Assembly (NCBI RefSeq): GCF_040545425.1
Contig: NZ_JBEPLW010000012.1
Reading direction: 5' to 3' (one strand)
Length of the DNA: 64,000 bases
DNA from: Bhargavaea ullalensis
GTDB taxonomy: Bacteria > Bacillota > Bacilli > Bacillales_A > Planococcaceae
The notes beneath the pieces are model-generated. The model was not told where the DNA came from. It was given only the letters and a program-made list of their open reading frames with translations, and did no database searches. Positions 17,420-26,060 of the stretch are shown here, piece after piece (position 1 is the stretch's first letter; each line of letters begins with the position of its first letter). The position numbers and the translations under genes were made by a program.

Positions 17420-18643
17420 TTATCCCGCCGTCTGCACCTCACGGGTCCTGAGATGATTGAGCCGTTCGCGGTTTTTTGCGGCCCAAATTGATGTGATCGC
17501 CAGGCAGCCCGACAGGATGAGCATCCCGGCCACATACGGGTAAGCCATGTTTACGTCAAAGAGAGTTCCCGCAAGAGCCGGTCCGATCATGTTTCCGAGG
17601 CTCATATAGGCGTTCATCAGCCCTGCGGCAAATCCTTGGCCGTCGCCCGCCATTTTGGAGATGAGCGTGTTGATCGCCGGCCTCAGCAGGGAGGTCGCCG
17701 TAAAGAAGAAAGTCGCCACGAGCAGGATCGTCCAGAACGTGTGCACAAAAAGGATGCCGATCATCGCAATGGCGGCCACGGCGAGGTTCACCAGAATCAC
17801 CTGCATCTCGCCGAACTTCTTGAAAAGGGGGCCGACAACGAATGTCTGGACGATGACGCCGATGAATCCGCCGACGGTGAGGAGGACCGCGATGTCCGAA
17901 GGCGTATAATTGTATTTCTTATCCACATAGAACGAGATCGTCGCCTGGAAGTTGGCCAGCCCGAATGAAAAGACGAGCATGATGATCAGCAGGACGAAAT
18001 ACGGCATCGCTGCCGAGCGCCGGAGCTGGGAGATGATGTTGTCACCCGGTTTCCCGGATCCCTCTTCAGGCCGGTGTGCCGGAGCATGGGGATCGGGGAG
18101 GATGAACCAGGATGAAAGAGCCGCGATGAGGGCCGCGCTGCAGGCAATGTAAAACGGGAACTGAAGGCTGACATTGGCGAGGAATCCTCCGATCGACGGT
18201 CCGATCATGAACCCGAGTGACATGGAAGCCCCGAGCCAGCCCATTCCCTTGCCGCGCTCTTCGAATGTCGTGATGTCCGCGACGAATGCCATCATCGGCG
18301 GCACGAGAAAGGCTGAGCCGAGACCGCTCAGGAAACGGGCGGCGAACAAAATCCACAGATGGCTTGCGAGACCGAAGATGAGCTGGGAAACGCCAAAGAC
18401 GACAAGCCCGAAAATAATGAGCTTCTTTCTTCCATACCGGTCCGATAAATTGCCGGACAGCGGGGAGAAGAGGAACTGGGCAAACGCGAATGTGGCGATG
18501 AGAAAGCCGAACACCTGGCCGGCCGCGCCGAACGTGTCCAGATAACCGGGCATGATCGGGATGATCAACCCGATTCCGGCCATCGCAATGAACATATTGA
18601 ACATGAGAATATAAAGCGCAAACCGGTTGCTCTTTACGGCCAT
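17420..18643 (-). CDS. MFS multidrug-type efflux transporter (YkuC/NorA-like)
   Basis: The 407-aa protein has twelve predicted membrane helices. Motif A reads GNLSDRYGRKKLI (loop 2-3) and motif C reads MIGPSIGGFL in helix 5, which marks H+-coupled drug antiporters of the DHA1 group (NorA, Bmr, TetA). B. subtilis has YkuC between ykyB and ykuD, so this may be the YkuC orthologue; substrate is not inferable. The ATG is preceded by AAGGAG at a rather long spacing. Confidence 0.87.
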   Translation of the reverse strand: MAVKSNRFALYILMFNMFIAMAGIGLIIPIMPGYLDTFGAAGQVFGFLIATFAFAQFLFSPLSGNLSDRYGRKKLIIFGLVVFGVSQLIFGLASHLWILFAARFLSGLGSAFLVPPMMAFVADITTFEERGKGMGWLGASMSLGFMIGPSIGGFLANVSLQFPFYIACSAALIAALSSWFILPDPHAPAHRPEEGSGKPGDNIISQLRRSAAMPYFVLLIIMLVFSFGLANFQATISFYVDKKYNYTPSDIAVLLTVGGFIGVIVQTFVVGPLFKKFGEMQVILVNLAVAAIAMIGILFVHTFWTILLVATFFFTATSLLRPAINTLISKMAGDGQGFAAGLMNAYMSLGNMIGPALAGTLFDVNMAYPYVAGMLILSGCLAITSIWAAKNRERLNHLRTREVQTAG

Positions 18644-18805
18644 GCCGCATCACTGCTCCTTTTTCTTTCGAGTGTCTAATCATTTTACCACATCGGCCGT
18701 CCGTCTTCCTCTGCCCGGGTCAAAAATTTTCTGGCCCGGGAAGCAATTAAGCTGGAAGGACGTTGTCCCCGTCTGCGGACCAGGCCGCAAAACTCCCATA
18801 CAACC

Positions 18806-18838
18806 AAAACGGCAGGAGCACCGGGCTCCTGCCGTTTG
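18806..18838 (-). terminator. Terminator of the potABCD operon
   Basis: ACGGCAGGAG-CACCGG-CTCCTGCCGT, a ten-pair stem starting two bases past the potD stop; on the minus strand it is followed by TTTTGGTTG. Confidence 0.85.
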
Positions 18839-18839
18839 T

Positions 18840-19916
18840 TCAGTTCATTTCCATTTTGAATTTCAGGAATCGCTCGTTGTAGATGCCGAGCATTTCAGGA
18901 CCGAGGTCGCGATACACTTCAAGGTGTTCGCGGGTCTCTTCGTCGGGATAGAATCGTTCGTCATTGACAACTTCCGGATCCATCAGGCCAAGGGCATCTT
19001 TGTTCGGCGTGGAATAGCCGACGTAATCCGCGTTTTGCGCGGCCACTTCCGGATCGAGCATGAAGTTGATGAATTTGTGGGCGCCGTCAATGTTGGCCGC
19101 CGTTTTCGGGATGACCATGTTGTCGAACCAGAGATTGGAGCCTTCCTCGGGAACGGCATAGTCGAGCGAGTCATTTTCGCTCATCATATCCGCAGCCTGG
19201 CCGGACCAGGTGAGGGCGACGGATGCTTCATTGCGCTGCATCATCTGGGTGATTTCGTCCCCGATGATCGCTTTTACATTCGGTGCAAGCTCGGACAACT
19301 TCGCGGAAGCCTCATCGAGTTCCCGCCTGTCCGTCGAGTTCAGGGAGTAGCCGAGAATATTCAGCCCCATCCCGACCACTTCGCGTGCGCTGTCGACAAG
19401 AATCACTTTTTGTCTGAGGGCGGGATCCCACAGATCATCCCAGCTGCTGAAGTCGTATTGTCCCCCGAGCAGTTCGGGATTGAAGACGATGCCGAGCGTT
19501 CCCCAGAAGAACGGGATGGAGTATTCATTGTCCGGATCGAACGGCAGGTCCAGGAAGTACGGATCGATATGCTTCAGGTTCGGGAGCTTCGAGTGGTCCA
19601 GCGGGATGAGGAGGTTGTTCTCCCTCATTTTCTCGATCATATATTCCGACGGGACGGCGACATCGTAGGAAGTGCCGCCCTGCTGGATCTTCGTCATCAT
19701 CGCTTCGTTGGAGTCGAACGTTTCATAGACGACCCGGATGCCGGTTTCCTCCGTGAATTGCTTCAGCAGGTCCGGATCGATGTATTCGCCCCAGTTGTAG
19801 ACGGTGATCGTGTCGGCGCCCGCCTTGCCGGAAGTTTTGCCGAGCTCGGCATTCGCCCAGATGAGCAGTGCCGATGCGATGAGGACGGCCAGTGCCGCCC
19901 GGATGATGTCCTTCAT
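18840..19916 (-). CDS. potD: Spermidine/putrescine-binding protein PotD
   Basis: The 358-aa product is a periplasmic-binding-protein class D polyamine receptor, with VYNWGEYIDPDLL near residue 38, SNEAMMTKIQQGG near 70 and the conserved LTWSGQAADM. It delivers polyamine to PotABC. Unusually for a Gram-positive receptor, the N-terminus is an uncleaved-looking hydrophobic helix (residues about 5-22) with no lipobox Cys. Its ATG overlaps the potC stop as ATGA. Confidence 0.92.
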   Translation of the reverse strand: MKDIIRAALAVLIASALLIWANAELGKTSGKAGADTITVYNWGEYIDPDLLKQFTEETGIRVVYETFDSNEAMMTKIQQGGTSYDVAVPSEYMIEKMRENNLLIPLDHSKLPNLKHIDPYFLDLPFDPDNEYSIPFFWGTLGIVFNPELLGGQYDFSSWDDLWDPALRQKVILVDSAREVVGMGLNILGYSLNSTDRRELDEASAKLSELAPNVKAIIGDEITQMMQRNEASVALTWSGQAADMMSENDSLDYAVPEEGSNLWFDNMVIPKTAANIDGAHKFINFMLDPEVAAQNADYVGYSTPNKDALGLMDPEVVNDERFYPDEETREHLEVYRDLGPEMLGIYNERFLKFKMEMN

Positions 19917-20713
19917 CTCTTCACCCCCGTGATCGGCGTTTTGCCCCGGCGGTTCAGTGCATAATAGCCGAGGACGAGCCCGACTGTGACGATGAACAGC
20001 AGGCCGGACAGCGCATTGATGGTGAGCGTCACGCCGGTGCGAGCCATTGAATAGATTTCGACGGACAGCGTGCTGAAGCCGTTGCCGGTGACGAAGAACG
20101 TCACGGCGAAGTCATCGAGCGAATAAGTGAGGGCCAGGAAAAAGCCCGCAAAAATGCCCGGTTTGATGTACGGGATGATGACACGGGTGAGCACATCCTT
20201 GCCGGAAGCGCCGAGGTCGCGCGCTGCGTCGATGAGAGAGTCGCTCATCTCCAGCAGTTTCGGCAACACCATCAAGACAACGATCGGCACGCTGAAGGCG
20301 ATATGCGAGACAAGAACAGACGTAAACCCGAGCTTGACGCCGAGAGATGTGAACAGGATGAGGAACGACGCGCCGATGATGACGTCCGGACTGACGATGA
20401 GCACGTTGTTCAGCGACAGCAGGGTGTTGCGGAGCTTGCGGTTTTTCAGATAGACGATCGCAAGCGCGCCGAGGACACCGATCGTCGTCGCGAGCAGTGA
20501 AGACAGGAGGGCGACGATCACCGTGTTGAAGACGATCATGATGAGCCGGGTGTCTTCGAACACCGCTGCATAATGCTCCCAAGTGAACGATTCAAAAGAT
20601 GACATCGTCCCGCCCGAGTTGAACGAATAAAAAATCAGAAAGAAGATCGGGGCATACAAGATCAAAAAGACGAGTCCGAGGAACAGCTTCTGCCCCTTAG
20701 CGGTTTTTCCCAT
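19913..20713 (-). CDS. potC: Spermidine/putrescine ABC transporter permease PotC
   Basis: The 266-aa product has six membrane helices and the permease EAA-type loop DAARDLGASGKDVLTRVIIPYIKPG near residues 160-185 that contacts PotA. It pairs with PotB. The start overlaps potB by 17 bases, and the stop is shared with the potD start. Confidence 0.93.
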   Translation of the reverse strand: MGKTAKGQKLFLGLVFLILYAPIFFLIFYSFNSGGTMSSFESFTWEHYAAVFEDTRLIMIVFNTVIVALLSSLLATTIGVLGALAIVYLKNRKLRNTLLSLNNVLIVSPDVIIGASFLILFTSLGVKLGFTSVLVSHIAFSVPIVVLMVLPKLLEMSDSLIDAARDLGASGKDVLTRVIIPYIKPGIFAGFFLALTYSLDDFAVTFFVTGNGFSTLSVEIYSMARTGVTLTINALSGLLFIVTVGLVLGYYALNRRGKTPITGVKR

Positions 20714-21521
20714 GTCCGGACCCTCCTTTTTCCCTCTGCTCGGTGAAGAGCATGATGATGAACATGAACAGGATGAGGAAGACGGCGATCGTCGATCCCA
20801 TTCCCCAGTTTTGAGTGACGAGGAACTGCTGCTCGATGGCGGTGCCGAGCGTGATGACCTTGTTGCCGGCGATGAGCCGCGTGATCATGAACAGCGACAG
20901 CGCGGGAATGAAGGTGACCTGGATCCCGGACTTGACGCCGTTCATCGTGAGCGGCAGGATGACCCGGCGGAATGTCGTCCAGGAGTTTGCGCCGAGATCA
21001 CGCGATGCATCGATGAGCGCGGGATTCAGCCGGTCGATCGCATTGAAGATCGGCAGAATCATGAACGGGATGAAAATATACACCGATACGAACACGAAGC
21101 TGAAATCGGTGAACAGGAGCTGCCGGTGCCCGATCCCGATTGCGGCGAAAAACGCATTGATCGGACCGTACTGGCCGAAAATGCCGATGAACGCGTACGT
21201 TTTCAGCAGCAGGTTGATCCAGGACGGGATGATGATGAGCAGCAGCCAGAGCTGCTTGTGCTTCGTTTTTGTCAGGAAATACGCCGTCGGGTAGGAGATC
21301 ACAAGGGAAAACAATGTAATCAGGAACGCATACCAGAACGAGCTCAGCGTGAGCCGAAGATAGATCGACGAGAAGAAGTTCCGGTAATTTCCGAGTGTGA
21401 ACCCTCCGTCCAAATCGAACAGCGAGTAATAGCCGACAAGTGCAATCGGAGCAATGACGAACAGCAGGATCCAGGCGCCGTACGGAATGAGGTAGAACGC
21501 GCGGGCGGCCTTACTCTGCAT
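20697..21521 (-). CDS. potB: Spermidine/putrescine ABC transporter permease PotB
   Basis: The 274-aa product has six predicted membrane helices, an N-terminal PYGAWILLFVIAPIALVGYYS helix typical of PotB and the EAA loop DASRDLGANSWTTFRRVILPL near 180. It forms the channel with PotC. The start overlaps potA by 11 bases, so translation is probably coupled. Confidence 0.93.
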   Translation of the reverse strand: MQSKAARAFYLIPYGAWILLFVIAPIALVGYYSLFDLDGGFTLGNYRNFFSSIYLRLTLSSFWYAFLITLFSLVISYPTAYFLTKTKHKQLWLLLIIIPSWINLLLKTYAFIGIFGQYGPINAFFAAIGIGHRQLLFTDFSFVFVSVYIFIPFMILPIFNAIDRLNPALIDASRDLGANSWTTFRRVILPLTMNGVKSGIQVTFIPALSLFMITRLIAGNKVITLGTAIEQQFLVTQNWGMGSTIAVFLILFMFIIMLFTEQREKGGSGHGKNR

Positions 21522-22617
21522 AACCCGTCACCTCGTAAGACTCGAGCCTCCGGTCAAAGTCTTCTTCGGTCTCGTTCAGCCTCATGACGTGGATCGCCTC
21601 TGCGTCAAAATCGAGTCCGATTTCATCGCCCACCTGCGCTTTCCGGGTGGAGTGGACGAGCCACTCATTGCCGTCCTTGTCGTACGTCGACAGTTCATAG
21701 TGGACGCCCCGGAACAGCTGGGTGTCGACCGAGACGACGAGTTTCCCTTTCTCGGAAGAAGTGATCTCCAGGTCTTCCGGCCGGATGACGACTTCGATTT
21801 TCTCGTTCGGATCCAGGCCGGCATCCACGCATTCGAATTCCTTGCCGGCAAAGCGTACGAGCCGGTCCCGGATCATGACTCCGTCGACAATGTTGGACTC
21901 GCCGATGAAATCCGCGACGAACCGGTTGATCGGCTCGTCGTAAATGTCGATCGGCGTGCCGGACTGGACGATCTTGCCCGCATTCATGACGAAGATCTCA
22001 TCCGACATCGCAAGCGCCTCTTCCTGGTCGTGCGTGACGAAGATGAAAGTCTTGCCGAGGCGCTGCTGCAGCTCCCGCAATTCATACTGCATCTCGGTGC
22101 GCAGCTTCAGATCAAGCGCGGAGAGCGGTTCATCGAGCAGGATAATCTCCGGATCGTTCACGATGGCCCGGGCGATGGCGACCCGCTGTCGCTGGCCGCC
22201 GGACATCTCGGAAATCTCGCGGTTCTCGTATCCTTCGAGATTGACGAACTTGAGCGCCTCCCCGACCCGCTTCTTCACCTCGGCCTGCTTCACTTTTTTG
22301 ATCCTCAGGCCGAATGCGACATTTTCAAACACATTCAGGTGGGGGAAGAGCGCATAGTCTTGAAAGACGGTATTCACCTGGCGTTCGTTCGGCGGAACGT
22401 CATTGATGTTCTTGCCGTTGAATAAAATCCGTCCGTCGGTCGGCTCGATGAATCCGGCGATCAGCCGGAGAATCGTCGTTTTGCCGCAGCCGGACGGACC
22501 GAGCAGCGTGTAAAATTTCCCGCGTTCCATTTCGAAGCTGATGTTGTCCAGGACGGTCGCATCGTCGCTGTACCGCTTGGTGACGCCTTCAAATCGGATG
22601 ATGGGCTGTGTAGTCAA
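21511..22617 (-). CDS. potA: Spermidine/putrescine ABC transporter ATPase PotA
   Basis: The start is TTG 22617, seven bases after GGAGG; the longer frame to 22773 overlaps the regulator gene and does not look like PotA. The 368-aa product has Walker A GPSGCGKTT (40-48), signature MSGGQRQR (138-145), Walker B EIILLDEP (157-164) and a C-terminal TOBE-type domain from about 275. It drives PotBCD polyamine import. The 19-base gap to the regulator gene suggests one transcript. Confidence 0.93.
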   Translation of the reverse strand: MTTQPIIRFEGVTKRYSDDATVLDNISFEMERGKFYTLLGPSGCGKTTILRLIAGFIEPTDGRILFNGKNINDVPPNERQVNTVFQDYALFPHLNVFENVAFGLRIKKVKQAEVKKRVGEALKFVNLEGYENREISEMSGGQRQRVAIARAIVNDPEIILLDEPLSALDLKLRTEMQYELRELQQRLGKTFIFVTHDQEEALAMSDEIFVMNAGKIVQSGTPIDIYDEPINRFVADFIGESNIVDGVMIRDRLVRFAGKEFECVDAGLDPNEKIEVVIRPEDLEITSSEKGKLVVSVDTQLFRGVHYELSTYDKDGNEWLVHSTRKAQVGDEIGLDFDAEAIHVMRLNETEEDFDRRLESYEVTGYAE

Positions 22618-22636
22618 TGTCAAACCTCCAGTTTCG

Positions 22637-23179
22637 TCAAAGATAGGATTCGGTTGCCACGAGCAGGCACTCCGCATCGGTCTGTCCGGCGTTTGAGACC
22701 CGGTGGTCATCCGCCGCCTCGTAATAGACGGCGTCCCCCGCCGCGGCCAGGAAAGTTTCTTTGCCAAGCTCAATCTTGATCTTCCCCTTGAGGACGTAGA
22801 TGAACGTTTCCGAGAGGGACGGCTCGAATTCCTTGAACCGACCGCCGGGTCCGAGTGTGAGGAGCACCGGCTCCATCAAGTTTTCGTTTGATTCGGAAAC
22901 GAGCCAGCGGACGGTGAATTTCCGTTCGGCATCCGTGTTCAGCGTGTGCTCGTCTTTGCGGAATACAATTTCCCGCCGCTCGGCCCCGTCATCGAAAAAC
23001 TCTTTCGGCGACGAACCGAGCACTTCCAGCAGGGAGAAAAGCGTTTCGATGGAAGGGGAGGTGAGGTCCCGCTCCAATTGGGAAATGTAGCCTTTGCTTA
23101 AATCTGTCCGTTCGCCCAGCTCTTCTTGGGTCAGTCCTTTTTTCAGCCGGAGCCGCTTGATCTTTTTTCCGATTTGCAT
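22637..23179 (-). CDS. XRE-family regulator with C-terminal cupin domain, pot operon
   Basis: The 180-aa product starts at ATG 23179 behind GGGAGGAAT. Residues 1-60 form a Cro/cI HTH (LTQEELGERTDLSKGYISQLERD), and about 105-175 form a cupin (SETFIYVLKGKIKIELG...AGDAVYYEA). This PuuR/SinR-like architecture is typical of regulators sensing small metabolites. It opens the potABCD operon, so it likely senses polyamines or a related signal and controls its own operon. The longer frame starting at 23269 runs through the promoter. Confidence 0.9.
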   Translation of the reverse strand: MQIGKKIKRLRLKKGLTQEELGERTDLSKGYISQLERDLTSPSIETLFSLLEVLGSSPKEFFDDGAERREIVFRKDEHTLNTDAERKFTVRWLVSESNENLMEPVLLTLGPGGRFKEFEPSLSETFIYVLKGKIKIELGKETFLAAAGDAVYYEAADDHRVSNAGQTDAECLLVATESYL

Positions 23180-23209
23180 CGGGATTCCTCCCGTCGGTTT
23201 ACTGTTATC

Positions 23210-23265
23210 AAACTTAAAGTTTAGTAAAACACGTTTCATTATACAAAAACAGTGGAGGATTGCAA
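23210..23265 (-). promoter_or_regulatory. Promoter and palindromic operator of the regulator-potABCD operon
   Basis: On the minus strand TTGCAA (23265-23260), a 16-base spacer and a perfect TATAAT (23243-23238) form a sigma-A promoter. About 15 bases downstream of the -10 is the perfect palindrome AAACTT-T-AAGTTT (23222-23210), well placed as the regulator's own operator. Its assignment to this regulator is inference. Confidence 0.72.
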
Positions 23266-23299
23266 GCAAAAAAAGCGGCCGGAAACATCGGCCGCTTGA
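23266..23299 (-). terminator. Terminator of the CorA-like gene
   Basis: AAGCGGCCG-ATGTTTC-CGGCCGCTT on the minus strand, followed by TTTTTTT, lies just past the stop of the CorA-like gene and next to the pot promoter. Confidence 0.88.
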
Positions 23300-24754
23300 T
23301 CAAAGGTCCATATCATTCCATCTCATCCGTAGCTTACGCCAAAGCGTGCGGCCGAGCGTAGTGACGGACAGGTAAACGGACAAGGCAATTCCAATCACGG
23401 CGGTGAGCAGGGAAATCCACTCGAAAAAGCCGTAAGATTCGATCTCCGTCCAGCTTGTATCGTCTTTCCAGTCGTCAATGACCAAGTTCATGCCATAAAT
23501 CCCGGATATCACCGTGAACACGGTGAGGAAGAACAGGAGCAGGTTCATCCGTGACGTGGCCGAGTTTTCCTGGACACGGTAAAGTTCATCGAGGGTTTCC
23601 TTCACTTCCCGGTACAGGACATCGAGCGTGAACGCTTCACGGAAACGCCGTCCGAGTTCCTTTCCTTCCTGGCGCGCGCTGATATGCTCGAAGTAATACC
23701 AGGAAGAAAAGATCGTGATGAGCTGGATGAGGCGCTTCAGGAATTCCTCGTCTTTGTCCCATTTCAGGCGGCTGTATTCAAACGAGACGCGCAGCAGCAT
23801 GATCCGGTAAAAGTAGTGGATGAGGAAGTTGTAGTAATGCGTGCTCATGAAATGGGCAAGCGGTCGTTCCATCTCCGACCGCGGCTTCGTCGAAATCGCC
23901 GCGAACGTGTAGTCAGTCGTCAGCAGATAATAACCCGGCGCCCATCGGTCATGGAGATATTTGTCCAAGTAGTCCTGGACGTATTTCCTGTTGGTCGTTG
24001 AGATGAATCGGTTTCCATGCGCATCCAGGCCGTCCACACGTCCGATGCGAAAAAGCTGTTCATCGGAAATTTCCGTGCCGGGCTCTGTGAAGTAAAAGGC
24101 ATGGACGTACATCCGTTCATCTTCAAAGTAGGGGAGGCTCCCGAAATAGCCGGTCAGCCGCTCATCGTGGATGATGAACGGCTTCATGGCCGCCGCCATT
24201 CGTCCAAGAAGAAAGTCATGGATGTTTTCGTAAAACTCCCCGTCGTTGCAGTGGATTGATGTTCCTTTTTCTTCCTTCAGCTTATTTTCGGCCGCCCGGA
24301 AGTGCTGGTTGAAGTCCAGGATGCCGGAAAGGGGGAGAGGACCGGTCAGCAGCTCCACACGGGTTGTCAGGAACGCCAGCCCGAACGGGGCGAGCGTAAT
24401 GTCGATGCTGATGATCCGGAATGGATAGGAGCGGTCCTTCACTTCGAGAATGTATTCTTCGCAGATCGGTTTCGAAAACCGGCGGAACCCGTAATCCTCC
24501 GGAGATTCCGGGAACAGTTTTTGCTCCACATAGGGGAGGAAATACTGATCGAGCTCTTCCCGCATGACCTGGACACCCTCCGGATAGATGGCCTTCAGAG
24601 AAGCGGAATCGTCCAATGAAAAAAATTTAAAGCCGTCTTGCTCAAGGGCGACGGTTGCCTGCCGGGCCTTCTTCTTTCGGTAGGCAAACGGAAGGACGAA
24701 TGCCAGATGGGCTTCCGTCACCGTAAAATCGGCCGGCTCTGCAATCACTTCCAT
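23300..24754 (-). CDS. CorA-like membrane protein
   Basis: The 484-aa product ends with two membrane helices (about residues 405-425 and 450-470). The first is followed by YGMNL, the GMN signature of CorA magnesium channels, preceded by a long helical region as in CorA. The N-terminal cytoplasmic part is larger than in CorA and not recognised. Ion selectivity is not inferable. The start is uncertain: ATG 24754 has a weak GGTG site, ATG 24772 has none; frames reaching 25093 overlap the divergent gene. Transcribed divergently from the Cys-rich protein. Confidence 0.75.
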   Translation of the reverse strand: MEVIAEPADFTVTEAHLAFVLPFAYRKKKARQATVALEQDGFKFFSLDDSASLKAIYPEGVQVMREELDQYFLPYVEQKLFPESPEDYGFRRFSKPICEEYILEVKDRSYPFRIISIDITLAPFGLAFLTTRVELLTGPLPLSGILDFNQHFRAAENKLKEEKGTSIHCNDGEFYENIHDFLLGRMAAAMKPFIIHDERLTGYFGSLPYFEDERMYVHAFYFTEPGTEISDEQLFRIGRVDGLDAHGNRFISTTNRKYVQDYLDKYLHDRWAPGYYLLTTDYTFAAISTKPRSEMERPLAHFMSTHYYNFLIHYFYRIMLLRVSFEYSRLKWDKDEEFLKRLIQLITIFSSWYYFEHISARQEGKELGRRFREAFTLDVLYREVKETLDELYRVQENSATSRMNLLLFFLTVFTVISGIYGMNLVIDDWKDDTSWTEIESYGFFEWISLLTAVIGIALSVYLSVTTLGRTLWRKLRMRWNDMDL

Positions 24755-24823
24755 AAATTCACCGCGATTCATTGTTGTTTTGTTTGGATGTGGTACACTA
24801 ATGGAAAAAGGAGGGGCAGCCAA

Positions 24824-25105
24824 TTGGAACAAAGAAATAACTTCTTCCTGAACCCCGGCGGCAGAAAGGGGCGGAACAATGTCTCCCCGGTCGTCGAAGG
24901 GATTTTCCTGATGACGAAAGACCGGATCATCCCCTATGAGGAACTCGACGATTATTGCGAAGTCTGCCTGGAGCCACTGTCGTATGATGCGACATACGAT
25001 GCTGCCTACTGCGCCGAATGCAATGAGTGGCGGGAAGAGGCCTGCAGCGATCCATCTTGCCAATTTTGTTCCGCCCGTCCAAAACGTCCGCACAACCGGA
25101 GCTGA
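24824..25105 (+). CDS. Cys-rich, probably zinc-binding small protein
   Basis: A 93-aa frame from TTG 24824, seven bases after AAGGAGGGG. ATG 24911 (64 aa) is an alternative. Seven cysteines occur as CEVC (45, 48), CAEC (63, 66) and CSDPSCQFC (74, 79, 82), a zinc-ribbon-like arrangement. I do not recognise the family. It is divergent from the CorA-like gene and precedes ktrC by about 95 bases, so it may share a transcript with ktrC. Confidence 0.68.
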   Translation: MEQRNNFFLNPGGRKGRNNVSPVVEGIFLMTKDRIIPYEELDDYCEVCLEPLSYDATYDAAYCAECNEWREEACSDPSCQFCSARPKRPHNRS

Positions 25106-25201
25106 TCAGCCCGGTATTCATAAAACACATTCCCTCAAGCGGCATGCCGATAAACACGGCTGCCCGCAGGAAGGCAATCCAGACAGACGGAGGACCGGAA
25201 C

Positions 25202-25861
25202 ATGAAAAAAGAATTTGTGGTCATCGGCCTCGGCCGGTTCGGCGGCAGCATCGTCCGCGAACTGATCCAGCAGGGGGCGGATGTCCTGGCGATCGACCGG
25301 GATTCCGAGCGGGTCGATGAATTTGCAGCGATTGCCACGCAGGCGGTCGCCGCAGACACGACGGACGAGCAGGCGCTCGTGTCACTCGGCATCCGGAACT
25401 TCGAGCATGTCATCGTGGCGATCGGCGAGCACATCCAGTCGAGCATCCTGACGACGCTCATCCTGAAGGAACTCGGCGTCGCCAAGATCACCGTCAAGGC
25501 CCAAAATGACTACCATGCAAAAGTACTGCAGAAAATCGGCGCCGACCAGGTCGTCCACCCGGAACGGGACATGGGTATCCGGATCGCCAATAATATGATG
25601 TCCAATAACATCCTGGATTATCTGGAATTATCGGATGAGCACTCCATCATGGAGATCAAGGCGAACGAACTGCTCGCCGGCCATACAATCCTCGACCTGG
25701 ACATCCGCGCACGCTACGGCATCAACATCGTCGCCATCAAACGAGGGGAGGAGGTCGTCGTCTCCCCGATGGCCGACGAACAAATCCAGCTCGGCGACAT
25801 CCTGATCATCATCGGCTCGGACGGCGATATCCTCCGGTTCGAGAAGAAGGCCCTTCACTAA
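25202..25861 (+). CDS. ktrC: Potassium uptake RCK regulatory subunit KtrC
   Basis: The 219-aa product has an N-terminal RCK_N Rossmann domain (GLGRFGGS at residues 9-16, acidic AIDRD near 32) and a C-terminal RCK_C domain (about 135-219). These subunits gate KtrB/KtrD potassium channels and bind ATP/ADP and c-di-AMP. KtrC is preferred to KtrA because ktrC lies near rnjA in B. subtilis. ATG follows GGAGGACC. Confidence 0.9.
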   Translation: MKKEFVVIGLGRFGGSIVRELIQQGADVLAIDRDSERVDEFAAIATQAVAADTTDEQALVSLGIRNFEHVIVAIGEHIQSSILTTLILKELGVAKITVKAQNDYHAKVLQKIGADQVVHPERDMGIRIANNMMSNNILDYLELSDEHSIMEIKANELLAGHTILDLDIRARYGINIVAIKRGEEVVVSPMADEQIQLGDILIIIGSDGDILRFEKKALH

Positions 25862-25867
25862 TTAAAA

Positions 25868-25900
25868 ACAAGCCGCATGCCCCCGGGCCTGCGGCTTTTC
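25868..25900 (+). terminator. ktrC terminator
   Basis: AAGCCGCA-(loop)-TGCGGCTT followed by TTC, about 10 bases past the ktrC stop. The T run is short. Confidence 0.7.
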
Positions 25901-25949
25901 TGACTGTGGTGCAACATTCAGAGCGGCTTATCAGATCATGTCTAAATAA

Positions 25950-26035
25950 AGCCTTCGCGCTCACTCAAGGGTTGTATGATTCCACTCGAGCCATCAACGC
26001 GCTCACTCGCAGCCTTTGCGATTCCACTCGCACAT
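25950..26035. repeat. 42-bp-period tandem repeat, locus A
   Basis: GCGCTCACTC recurs at 25957 and 25999 and GATTCCACTC at 25978 and 26020, each exactly 42 bases apart. The same pattern with the same period recurs at 60890-60983. Between the motifs the sequence varies. No gene is evident here. Confidence 0.8.
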
Positions 26036-26060
26036 TAGTCTTGTGTAAACTCCATCAGTC

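Noticed and set aside
18627..19964. 445-aa plus-strand open frame across potD
   Set aside because: It is antisense to PotD, with no ribosome site or family features.
22618..22773. Upstream extension of PotA to 22773
   Set aside because: It overlaps the regulator gene, has no PotA-like sequence, and TTG 22617 has an ideal GGAGG site.
24755..25093. N-terminal extension of the CorA-like protein to 25093
   Set aside because: It is antisense to the Cys-rich gene, which has a good ribosome site, and the extension has no recognisable sequence.
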